Source of the DNA: an uncultured Pseudomonadota bacterium
GTDB taxonomy: Bacteria > Myxococcota > UBA796
NCBI GenBank assembly: GCA_913040875.1
Contig: CAJWHX010000211.1
Location: forward strand, 1 to 6,293
DNA length: 6,293 bases
Direction: 5' to 3'
How positions within the stretch are numbered: the first letter of the stretch is position 1; every line of letters starts with the position of its first letter. The translations under genes and the position numbers were made by a program. A model generated the notes under the pieces. The model was not told where the DNA came from. It made no database searches and was given only the letters and a program-made list of their open reading frames with translations. Shown piece by piece: positions 1 through 6,015 of this stretch.

Positions 1-66
1 CATGCCACGGGTACTCGTATGTATGCAATCATCGGAGTCATCGTCACACATCACTGATAGCAGACA

Positions 67-753
67 CTACGAGGTGGATTTTCTTTCGTAGAGTATTGCT
101 TCTGCAAGCCGTTCGATTTTGAGTGATGGTGACGTCAGTACTTGCTTGGCCAATTTGAGTGCGAGTGGATCTTTTGCAAGTAAAGACTGCGCCCATTCCA
201 TGGCTTCTTTGCGAGGCTCGTTAGAGAGTCGGTGAATCAATCCCCAAGTGTGAGCCTGATTCGCGAGAATGTGTTCGCCACCCAAGATCACCCCTTTGGC
301 TATAGAGGCCCCCAATAGAGATGTCAGTCGAGTACACCCACCAGCGGCTGGAATCAGTCCTTTGGACACCTCTGGAAGAGCAAACCAAGCATTTGGATCA
401 GCAACGCGCAAATCACAGGCGAGGGTGAGTTCAAAACCACCAGCAACGGCAGGCCCTTGAATGGCGGCGATGCTCACCACATGAGAGCGAGAGATTTGGT
501 CAAACAATCGTTGGGACAGTAAATCGAGGGCATCTTCAACGGTGGCCTTCTTCATCTCATTCAAATCGGCGCCACCACAAAAGGCTCCATTTCCACTCGA
601 TTCAATGATCGAAATACGGGCCTCCCTTTCCACTCGAGACCAAATCTGCATCAGATCATTCAGCATGTCGGGTGTATAAGAATTGGCTTTTCTAGGTCGA
701 TTGAGGAGAATTCGCGCAATATTGTGTTCAATCTTGCATTCAATGTGTGTCAT
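67..753 (-). CDS. enoyl-CoA hydratase/isomerase (crotonase) family protein
   Basis: This 228-residue protein has the crotonase fold, which stabilises an acyl-CoA enolate and most often hydrates 2-enoyl-CoA in fatty-acid or amino-acid breakdown in the cytoplasm. The N-terminus has the typical LNRP..NS segment (residues 17-25). AFCGGADL (57-64) and GPAVAGGFELTLACD (100-114) form the oxyanion-hole loops. Glu108 and Glu128 (in ALPEVSKGLIPAAGG) sit 20 residues apart, matching the two catalytic glutamates, Glu144 and Glu164, of rat hydratase, so a hydratase is plausible; the exact substrate cannot be read. The protein is about 25-30 residues shorter than usual and lacks the common C-terminal EG..AF..KR segment. 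I checked the other two frames past the stop and found no continuation, so it is probably naturally short. The start is the only ATG after a TAG at 802-804; the ribosome site (GGG about 8 bases upstream) is weak. It is divergent from bpt. Confidence 0.9.
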   Translation of the reverse strand: MTHIECKIEHNIARILLNRPRKANSYTPDMLNDLMQIWSRVEREARISIIESSGNGAFCGGADLNEMKKATVEDALDLLSQRLFDQISRSHVVSIAAIQGPAVAGGFELTLACDLRVADPNAWFALPEVSKGLIPAAGGCTRLTSLLGASIAKGVILGGEHILANQAHTWGLIHRLSNEPRKEAMEWAQSLLAKDPLALKLAKQVLTSPSLKIERLAEAILYERKSTS

Positions 754-839
754 GGTATACCCAAGTGCAGAGTGTCCGAATGCCGAGTTTGCTTCGTTAG
801 GCTATGTAGAATAGTGTACTGCAATTGGAGAGCCTCGTC
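754..839. promoter_or_regulatory. divergent intergenic region with weak promoter candidates
   Basis: This 86-base gap must hold the start signals of two divergent genes. For bpt, TAGAAT at 807-812 matches five of six -10 positions, but no good -35 box lies 16-18 bases upstream; an alternative is TTGCTT (789-794) with TAGTGT (812-817) at 17 bases, also weak. An 8-base palindrome, GGTATACC (754-761), abuts the start codon of the minus-strand gene. Nothing here is strong enough to fix a transcription start. Confidence 0.35.
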
Positions 840-1598
840 ATGTCAAAACCTTATACACCCCATTCGAATGAGCGCATTGTGTATGATGGAATTGACGCGT
901 GCCCGTATTTGGAAGGGGAAAGACAACGGACGCCATTGCGTTATCAGTTTATTGATATGACGTCTTCCGGACTCGATGAGTCGTTGTCTGGAGGCGATCG
1001 TCGTGTGGGAAGAATGATATACAGAACCGATTGTCCAACCTGCACTGCTTGTGAGCCAATACGGGTTCCAACGCAGACGTTTAAATCCTCCAAGTCACAG
1101 AGGCGAATCCTCCGCAAAAATGAAGATGTACGGGTGGTGATGGCAACTGCCTCCTTTTCTACTGAGAAATTAAGGTTGTTTAATAGGCACAAACTCGAAC
1201 GTGGACTCAGTGCGAAGGAACGAGCTTATACACGTTCGGGTTACGAGAGGTGGCTTATTGAGAGTTGTGTAGACACGCGTGAGTTTCGATATATGATAGG
1301 AGACAAGTTGATTGGTGTGAGCATTTTGGACTTTGGTAAGCAAGACATATCCAGTGTCTACTTTTATTTTGACCCCGATTATGATGACCGATCTCTTGGA
1401 ACCTTTTCAGCGCTATTTGAAATTCAATGGATGCGAGCACAGGGAATGCGTCATTACTATTTGGGACTGTATGTCGGCGATTGCTCTCATTTGAACTATA
1501 AATCTAGGTACTATCCTCATCATCGCCTTATCGGAGGCGAATGGCGTGAGTTTACAGATCGTAAAACAACAGTTGAACAATCCCCCATTGTTCCATAA
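840..1598 (+). CDS. bpt: aminoacyl-tRNA-protein transferase, Bpt/ATE1 family
   Basis: This 252-residue protein belongs to the bacterial ATE1-like family, which moves leucine (Bpt) or arginine from charged tRNA onto N-terminal Asp or Glu of proteins and so marks them for ClpS/ClpAP degradation. The sequence shows the N-terminal CPYLEGE (Cys21) and the CPTCTACEPIRVP cluster (Cys65, Cys68, Cys71), the family's four conserved cysteines; in eukaryotic ATE1, N-terminal cysteines bind an iron-sulfur cluster. It also has SQRRILRKNEDV (86-97), the SSVYFYFDPDYDDRSLGTF core (171-189), and HYYLGLYV..C..LNYKSRYYP (205-226). Length is normal for the family. I chose ATG840 because GGAG (827-830) lies well placed upstream; a TTG at 825 would start inside that ribosome site. 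Leucine versus arginine specificity cannot be decided from sequence alone. The next gene is 78 bases away, so co-transcription is possible but unproven. Confidence 0.93.
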   Translation: MSKPYTPHSNERIVYDGIDACPYLEGERQRTPLRYQFIDMTSSGLDESLSGGDRRVGRMIYRTDCPTCTACEPIRVPTQTFKSSKSQRRILRKNEDVRVVMATASFSTEKLRLFNRHKLERGLSAKERAYTRSGYERWLIESCVDTREFRYMIGDKLIGVSILDFGKQDISSVYFYFDPDYDDRSLGTFSALFEIQWMRAQGMRHYYLGLYVGDCSHLNYKSRYYPHHRLIGGEWREFTDRKTTVEQSPIVP

Positions 1599-1615
1599 CC
1601 GGACCGTTTGTAGGG

Positions 1616-1644
1616 TTGAAACTCTGTTCTTTTCTTGCTACGGT
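1616..1644 (+). promoter_or_regulatory. candidate promoter for the SPASM-ABC transporter gene run
   Basis: TTGAAA (1616-1621) and TACGGT (1639-1644) are spaced by 17 bases in the gap after bpt. The -35 box is good (five of six) but the -10 box is poor (three of six). It would give a leader of roughly 25 bases before the SPASM gene. Read-through from bpt is an alternative, as no terminator hairpin is visible in the gap. Confidence 0.35.
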
Positions 1645-1676
1645 TAAGGAGTACAGAAGAACAAGTCGGAGTGTAG

Positions 1677-1997
1677 ATGTCTTCCTCTGAAAAAAGACCC
1701 CCGTGTGCAGGATTGTGGACAACTCCAATGGTGCAAGTCAATGGAGATGTGACGACGTGCTGTTTGGATGAGCACTTGGTCAATAAGATTGGCAATCTCA
1801 CCGAGCAATCTTTGGCAGATATATGGAATTCTGAGCAAATGAATCAATGGCGGATGGCTCAAATAGAGGGCCGTTTTGAAGACAGTGGTCCACTGTGCAC
1901 GAGATGTAACTGGCGTTCCGCTGGCGGGTATCCGAACGAAGATGCAGAGCGATGGAAAACAAAGTGGGAGCGACGAAATGGCCGCGATTCGTCTTGA
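1677..1997 (+). CDS. stand-alone SPASM/twitch domain iron-sulfur protein
   Basis: This 106-residue protein consists almost entirely of a SPASM-type domain, normally found at the C-terminus of radical SAM enzymes, where it holds an auxiliary [4Fe-4S] cluster. The visible pattern is Cys10-x-x-x-W, then VNGDVTTCC (Cys28, Cys29), IGNL followed by SLADIWNSEQMNQWR (45-59), and CTRC (Cys74, Cys77). This is the family's C...dGdV..CC...iGNl...sl.eiW...C..C layout. No CxxxCxxC radical SAM motif is present, and no room exists upstream for a lost barrel: an in-frame TAG directly precedes the ATG, and bpt ends 78 bases away. GGAG (1668-1671) is a fair ribosome site. The basic tail (RWKTKWERR) overlaps the ABC ATPase gene by 20 bases, implying translational coupling. 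Its role is unknown; iron-sulfur or redox sensing, or partnership with an enzyme encoded elsewhere, are guesses. Confidence 0.82.
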   Translation: MSSSEKRPPCAGLWTTPMVQVNGDVTTCCLDEHLVNKIGNLTEQSLADIWNSEQMNQWRMAQIEGRFEDSGPLCTRCNWRSAGGYPNEDAERWKTKWERRNGRDSS

Positions 1998-2925
1998 TGA
2001 TTTACGGAAGACGTACCACACCGATTTCTGGAAACCCTCTTTTGAGGCGGTGAAAGGAATCAGTTTGGAAGTCGAGCAGGGGGAGGCGTTTGGATTTGTA
2101 GGTCCAAATGGTGCTGGTAAAACGAGTACCATAAAGGTCCTTGCGGGACTTCAAAGCGCGACGTCTGGCGGTGCCTACATCAACGGTATCTCTTGTGAAG
2201 ATCCAAAGTCACGTCAGCAGCTTGGTTTTTTACCGGAGCGCCCATATTTTTACACGCATCTGACCGCCAATGAAGTTCTACGCTTGTACGGTTCTCTATT
2301 TGGGATGTCTGGTCGACGATTGACGGTTCGAATTGAAGAACTGCTCGATCGTGTAGAGATGCGAAAGTTTGCTGATGTACCACTGGGTAAGTATTCAAAG
2401 GGCATGCTTCAACGTGTGGGGCTCTGTCAAACCTTGTTGCATGATCCAGACGTGATTTTGCTTGATGAACCAATGAGTGGTCTGGATCCAGTTGGTCGTG
2501 CGATGGTTCGGGATATCATTTTGGAAGAACAGACCGCCGGTCGGACGGTGTTTTTCTGCTCTCACGTACTGTCTGATGTGGAGAGCATCTGTGAGCGGGT
2601 CGCCATATTGGTGGGAGGAAAGATTCAAACACAAGGAAGGATTGCAGACTTGATTGAATCTGGTGAGAAAAGAATCGTGTGTGCTTTTCAGTTACAGCAG
2701 GGAACCATTGAAGATGTAACGGTGGGTCATAATGTGACTCTCATTCCAAAGGGTAGTCTGTGGCAGGTGGTTCTTTCTGAAACGGAATTTGGAACATTCA
2801 TCCGTAACAATACGTCTGATATCAGTATTGTTGATGTTCGAGTTCAAAGGCGGTCCCTTGAGGAATTATTTGTGGACGCGGTACAAGAAGATCGAGCGCA
2901 TTCTGAATTGGGAGTCCTAGTATGA
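1978..2925 (+). CDS. ABC transporter ATP-binding protein (ABC-2 type)
   Basis: This 315-residue cytoplasmic ATPase would power the membrane protein encoded next. In order it has Walker A GPNGAGKT (42-49), a Q-loop position in the FLPERPYF stretch (84-91) where the usual Gln appears as Glu as in many ABC-2 ATPases, signature YSKGM (139-143, a variant of LSGGQ), Walker B VILLDEP (159-165), D-loop SGLDP (167-171) and switch His196 in FFCSH. Residues after about 225 form the C-terminal extension usual in this subclass, ending with RRSLEELFVDAV (291-302). I chose ATG1978 because GGGAG (1966-1970) lies 7 bases upstream and the protein then starts MAAIRLDDLRKTY, as the family does; an in-frame ATG at 1942 lacks a clear ribosome site. 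The start overlaps the SPASM gene by 20 bases and the end overlaps the permease start by 4. The substrate is unknown. Confidence 0.93.
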   Translation: MAAIRLDDLRKTYHTDFWKPSFEAVKGISLEVEQGEAFGFVGPNGAGKTSTIKVLAGLQSATSGGAYINGISCEDPKSRQQLGFLPERPYFYTHLTANEVLRLYGSLFGMSGRRLTVRIEELLDRVEMRKFADVPLGKYSKGMLQRVGLCQTLLHDPDVILLDEPMSGLDPVGRAMVRDIILEEQTAGRTVFFCSHVLSDVESICERVAILVGGKIQTQGRIADLIESGEKRIVCAFQLQQGTIEDVTVGHNVTLIPKGSLWQVVLSETEFGTFIRNNTSDISIVDVRVQRRSLEELFVDAVQEDRAHSELGVLV

Positions 2926-3689
2926 TGGTTGTTTGGACCTTGGCACTCAATACATTTCGTGAAGCCGTTCGAGATCGAGTGTTGCATTCCATCTTCTTCT
3001 TCGCGGTCGTGACGGTATGCGCCTCCTTGCTGCTCAAAGATGTAACGTTGGGTGATCAGGATAAAGTTGTGCGATCTATTGCTGAGGGTGGGATAGATGT
3101 ATTCGCATCGCTCATCGCTATGTTTCTAGGCATATCAATCATTTGGAAAGAGTTGGAAAAGAAGACGGTATTCACAATCCTATCCAAACCGATGCCCAGA
3201 TGGCAGTTTGTACTTGGGAAGTACTTGGGACTGAATCTCACCATATGGGTAGAGATTGCTCTGTTGTCCAGTATGTATGTCTTACTGATGCTGTTTCAGC
3301 AGGACGTTCCCAGCATGATATTTTTTGTGTCGATGGTTCTTTTGGTGATGGAATTGATGCTTTTGACAGCATGGGCGACCTTATTTTCCACGTATTCTGC
3401 TCCCACGACGGCATCGGCTTTTACCATCTCAATATTTACAATTGGACATTTGGCAGATGACTTATGGCTTTTGGGCAGTAAATCAGATTCGGCTTTGCTC
3501 GAGCAGATTGTTCATGTCATCTACTGGATCGTTCCCAACTTCGAAGTACTCAGTATTCGTGAACTGTCGGTTCATGAGCGAGAAATCCCTTGGTTACAAG
3601 TGGGTTCGGCAATGGGGTATGGCATAGTGTATTCTGCTGTGGTATTGATGGTGGCGGTGGTGCTCTTCAATCGAAAAGACATCCGTTGA
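2922..3689 (+). CDS. ABC-2 type transporter permease
   Basis: This 255-residue integral membrane protein is the probable partner of the preceding ATPase. It begins with the amphipathic stretch typical of ABC-2 permeases (LNTFREAVRDRVLHSIFF, 9-26). About six hydrophobic segments follow, near residues 22-38, 58-75, 106-126, 131-152, 164-178 and 228-249. Between the second and third lies the charged cytoplasmic segment WKELEKKTVFTILSKPMPR (75-93), characteristic of this family, where E..kkT...lLskP..R is conserved. The C-terminus is FNRKDIR, the common short basic tail. Start and preceding stop share ATGA (2922-2925), which implies translational coupling. A second ATG at 2925 is equally possible, and GGGAG at 2910-2914 serves either. 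Whether it exports a lipid, polysaccharide, peptide or drug cannot be told. Confidence 0.9.
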   Translation: MMVVWTLALNTFREAVRDRVLHSIFFFAVVTVCASLLLKDVTLGDQDKVVRSIAEGGIDVFASLIAMFLGISIIWKELEKKTVFTILSKPMPRWQFVLGKYLGLNLTIWVEIALLSSMYVLLMLFQQDVPSMIFFVSMVLLVMELMLLTAWATLFSTYSAPTTASAFTISIFTIGHLADDLWLLGSKSDSALLEQIVHVIYWIVPNFEVLSIRELSVHEREIPWLQVGSAMGYGIVYSAVVLMVAVVLFNRKDIR

Positions 3690-3709
3690 ATGATTCTTTC
3701 GGGTCCAAT

Positions 3710-4549
3710 ATGTTCAATCCTTTCGTTATGTTTGCAGGTTTTGCTTTTGTTTTTGGGACGATGGTGGGGTCATTTTTAAATGTCGTTATCGGTAGACTTC
3801 CGGAAGGGCGAAGCGTTGTCTATCCAGGGAGTCATTGTCCTCATTGCGGAAGTCCTGTGCGGCCTTATGACAATGTTCCGGTACTGGCCTGGTTTTGGCT
3901 GCGAGGAAACTGTAGAGACTGTGGTACACCGATATCTTCGCTGTACCCAACCATTGAGTTGATGATGGGTCTCTTTGCTCTGCTCTTGTTTGATCACATA
4001 TTTGTGAACACTTGGGACTTCAATGTTGGGAATTTATGCGCATTTTTCTTGTACTTTGCCTTTATTTCAGCCTTGGTAGCGGAATCGTTCATTGATTTGA
4101 AATACTACATCATTCCAGATTCTTTAAGTATCTACGCAGCCCCAGTCGCGATGGCTGGCATGTGGGGCCTCGAAACACTCCAACCTGAACTGGGCATAGG
4201 GTGGAAGGCCTCTGTTTTGGGTGCCTTTTTTGGTGGTGGTACGTTGGCAGTCATCGCGCTCGTATGGCTACTGATTCGCCGTTATGAGGGAATGGGATGG
4301 GGCGATGTGAAACTGTTGCTGTTGATAGGCGCAATGGTCGGTCCTTGGCCGGCTTTACCATTTGTGTTCTTCGTATCTGCAGTACTAGCTGTTTTTGTAG
4401 GTGTACCGATTGGACTGTTGCAGGGTAAGGGATGGAAAATGGCACTTCCATTTGGTCCCTTCTTGGCCTTAGCAACGTTGATTTGGTTGTTTCACGCTGA
4501 GGAAATCGTCCAAATCTGGTTACCAGGAATCTCCATTTCGATATTTTGA
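3710..4549 (+). CDS. pilD: prepilin peptidase / N-methyltransferase (type IV leader peptidase)
   Basis: This 279-residue inner-membrane aspartic protease would cut the leader from type IV pilin-like or type II secretion pseudopilin precursors and methylate the new N-terminus. It starts with a membrane helix leading to GSFLNVVIGRLPEG (20-33). Then come the cytoplasmic zinc-binding pairs CPHC (43-46) and CRDC (68-71) of the methyltransferase-associated loop. FIDLKYYIIPD (128-138) holds catalytic Asp129, and GMGWGDVKLL (194-203) holds Asp199; FGPFLALA (248-255) is also conserved. About eight membrane segments and the total length are normal. ATG3710 gives the usual short N-terminus, but only GGG at 3701-3703 resembles a ribosome site. 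A TTG at 3686, overlapping the permease stop, is possible and adds eight residues. No pilin gene is nearby, so its substrates lie elsewhere. Confidence 0.93.
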   Translation: MFNPFVMFAGFAFVFGTMVGSFLNVVIGRLPEGRSVVYPGSHCPHCGSPVRPYDNVPVLAWFWLRGNCRDCGTPISSLYPTIELMMGLFALLLFDHIFVNTWDFNVGNLCAFFLYFAFISALVAESFIDLKYYIIPDSLSIYAAPVAMAGMWGLETLQPELGIGWKASVLGAFFGGGTLAVIALVWLLIRRYEGMGWGDVKLLLLIGAMVGPWPALPFVFFVSAVLAVFVGVPIGLLQGKGWKMALPFGPFLALATLIWLFHAEEIVQIWLPGISISIF

Positions 4550-4574
4550 CGTGTGAAATGATGGGGTGTAAAAA
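4546..4574 (+). promoter_or_regulatory. promoter candidate for the aminotransferase gene
   Basis: TTGACG (4546-4551, five of six) and TAAAAA (4569-4574, four of six) are spaced by 17 bases, in the 82-base gap before the aminotransferase. The -35 box overlaps the stop codon of the prepilin peptidase gene. The leader would be about 50 bases. The first 12 bases, TTGACGTGTGAA, nearly repeat at the promoter before the last gene. Confidence 0.5.
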
Positions 4575-4631
4575 TATACATTTGATCCATTACGAGTGGA
4601 ATATCATCGGCGATTCAGATACAATTGAACA

Positions 4632-5900
4632 ATGGAACAAAGATTAAATGCAATACTCGCCGAACACCATCCCGCAGCATTAGCTGTCATGACAGATTTG
4701 GGAAAACGTTTGTATTTTCCGAAGGGTGTGCCCGTACAGGCTGCACAGGCTAAGGAAGCCGGTTGTGTTTTTAACGCGACAATAGGCGAGTTGAAAGGTG
4801 AAGATGGGGCTGCATTACCTCTACCATCGATGAAAGAAACAATTGTAGGTTTGTCGCCAGAAGAGAGTTTTCTCTATCAAGCACAGGGTGGGCGTAAGGA
4901 TTTACGTGGGGCTTGGTCTCAGCATATTCGTGGTGAGATGCCCGAGTCGTATTCCTTGCCAGTGGCTTGTATGGGACTCACTCATGGACTAAGTATTTGT
5001 GCCGATTTATTTGTCGATTCTGACACCGATGTATTGTTGCCCGCTCCTAGATGGGGAAATTACGACGTTATTTTTGGAATGCGTCCACAGGGTAGAATTC
5101 ACAATTACACCGTGATGAAAGAAGCAGAGGATGTGCGTCAATCTGGATTTAACATAGAAGGGATTCAAGCCGCGCTGACTAATATTCAGCATAAGGGCGT
5201 ACTCGTTCTCAACATACCAAGCAACCCAGTAGGGTATACTCCCACCCCTGAAGAGGTCGATAGGCTAGTAGAAGCAATCGAAGCGTCCGATAAACCATTG
5301 GTGATTGTGCTGGATGAGGCGTACAAAGGAATGGAGTGGTCCAAAGATTCCGTGCAAGGAAGTATTGCGAAGAAATTCTCGGGTTTGGCTCCAGAGAGAT
5401 TCTTGGTGGTTAAAGTAGATGGCGCGACAAAAGAATTGTTCTTTTTTGGCGGTCGCATTGGATTTGTGACCTTCCTGTGCAATCAGCAGGTAGCCCCAGT
5501 GTTGGAAGAGAAGGTCATCGCCAGTATTCGATCGACAGTATCTGCCTTACCATCGCCATCACAGGCTATGGTGTTACGCGCCTTGCGCGCGGAGACATTG
5601 GATGCAGAAGTCAAAGAAATCCGTGGACTATTATATCGCCGATATAGAGCGTTAAAAGACGCTATGGACGATTTAGATGTGCCCTATTTCCCATTTAATT
5701 CCGCCTTCTTTGCATTGGTCCGTACGCCCATTGATGCTGAGCAGATGCGGAAGTACTTACTTACAAAAGGAGTTGGAGTCGTCGCAGTACCGGCTCAACA
5801 GGCCATTCGAGTGAGTTATTCTACGGTATCTGTCGACAATATTCCGAGGATGGTCAATATCATTGCTGAGGCGTTACGAATACATCAGATTGAATGCTGA
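4632..5900 (+). CDS. class I/II (aspartate aminotransferase fold) PLP-dependent aminotransferase
   Basis: This 422-residue cytoplasmic enzyme should transfer an amino group between an amino acid and a 2-oxo acid using pyridoxal phosphate. Key residues of fold type I are all visible: Asn198 in IPSNPVG, Asp228 and Tyr231 in DEAY, Lys267 in GATKE as the Schiff-base lysine, Arg275 eight residues later (as Lys258/Arg266 in aspartate aminotransferase), and Arg393 in IRVSYS, which would bind the substrate carboxylate. The N-terminal segment GKRLYFPKGVPVQAAQAKE (24-42) and FNATIGE (47-53) suggest a distinct aspartate/aromatic-like subgroup; the substrate is not determinable here. The start is firm because an in-frame TGA (4626-4628) lies one codon before the ATG, yet there is no convincing ribosome site. 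It probably forms its own unit, given the upstream promoter candidate and the 82-base gap. Confidence 0.9.
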   Translation: MEQRLNAILAEHHPAALAVMTDLGKRLYFPKGVPVQAAQAKEAGCVFNATIGELKGEDGAALPLPSMKETIVGLSPEESFLYQAQGGRKDLRGAWSQHIRGEMPESYSLPVACMGLTHGLSICADLFVDSDTDVLLPAPRWGNYDVIFGMRPQGRIHNYTVMKEAEDVRQSGFNIEGIQAALTNIQHKGVLVLNIPSNPVGYTPTPEEVDRLVEAIEASDKPLVIVLDEAYKGMEWSKDSVQGSIAKKFSGLAPERFLVVKVDGATKELFFFGGRIGFVTFLCNQQVAPVLEEKVIASIRSTVSALPSPSQAMVLRALRAETLDAEVKEIRGLLYRRYRALKDAMDDLDVPYFPFNSAFFALVRTPIDAEQMRKYLLTKGVGVVAVPAQQAIRVSYSTVSVDNIPRMVNIIAEALRIHQIEC

Positions 5901-5907
5901 TATCAGC
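5896..5907. repeat. 12-base perfect palindrome at the end of the aminotransferase gene
   Basis: GCTGATATCAGC is perfectly self-complementary and contains the aminotransferase stop codon. No T-run follows, so it is not a standard terminator. Its core TGATATCA recurs at 5959-5966, near the expected transcription start of the next gene, so an operator pair is conceivable; chance is also likely. Confidence 0.4.
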
Positions 5908-5930
5908 CGCATAAAATTGCAAATAAACTC

Positions 5931-5959
5931 TTGACGTGTCAATAATAATGTGACATAGT
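5931..5959 (+). promoter_or_regulatory. promoter with palindromic operator-like -35 region
   Basis: TTGACG (5931-5936) and CATAGT (5954-5959) are separated by 17 bases, a good sigma70-like arrangement in a 115-base gap. The -35 box is embedded in TTGACGTGTCAA (5931-5942), a perfect inverted repeat of TTGAC around a two-base centre, suited to a dimeric repressor or activator. A second inverted repeat, TGTCA (5937-5941) with TGACA (5951-5955), covers the spacer. The expected transcript would start near 5966 with a leader of about 50 bases. Confidence 0.55.
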
Positions 5960-5976
5960 GATATCAACAGAAACAT

Positions 5977-6010
5977 TTGTGTGCAACCTCGATGGTGCGC
6001 AACAAGAGGT
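5977..6010 (+). promoter_or_regulatory. possible structured leader overlapping the ribosome site
   Basis: In the transcript, 5977-5984 (TTGTGTGC) can pair with 5997-6005 with one bulged A and one G-U pair, leaving a 12-base loop. That loop contains ACCTC (5986-5990), the exact complement of GAGGT (6006-6010), the ribosome site of the next gene. The two pairings could form a pseudoknot or alternate, hiding the ribosome site. An imperfect direct repeat GTGTGCAAC/GTGCGCAAC (5979-5987, 5995-6003) lies in the same stretch. The stems are short, so this remains tentative. Confidence 0.3.
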
Positions 6011-6015
6011 GTGAG

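Noticed and set aside
1..66. Possible gene ends at the left edge: a plus-strand frame ending at 55-57, or a minus-strand ATG (reading MTPMIAYIRVPVA) running off the edge.
   Set aside because: Only 13-18 residues are visible in either case, with no recognisable motif or good ribosome site, so neither can be supported.
1876..1977. A 34-residue N-terminal extension of the ABC ATPase.
   Set aside because: It lies wholly within the SPASM gene, has no family similarity, and ATG1978 has a well-placed GGGAG.
1677..1997. A RiPP biosynthesis cluster built on the SPASM protein and ABC exporter.
   Set aside because: No precursor peptide, radical SAM enzyme or leader peptidase of the RiPP type is seen in the window.
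1644..2132. A 162-codon open frame on the minus strand.
   Set aside because: It is antisense to the SPASM and ABC ATPase genes, has no motif, and looks like a shadow of them.
3590..3709. A longer prepilin peptidase starting inside the permease gene.
   Set aside because: The extra 40 residues are the permease sequence read in another frame; the family begins shortly before GSFLNV.
5896..5930. A rho-independent terminator after the aminotransferase.
   Set aside because: The 12-base palindrome has no loop of suitable size and no T-run after it.
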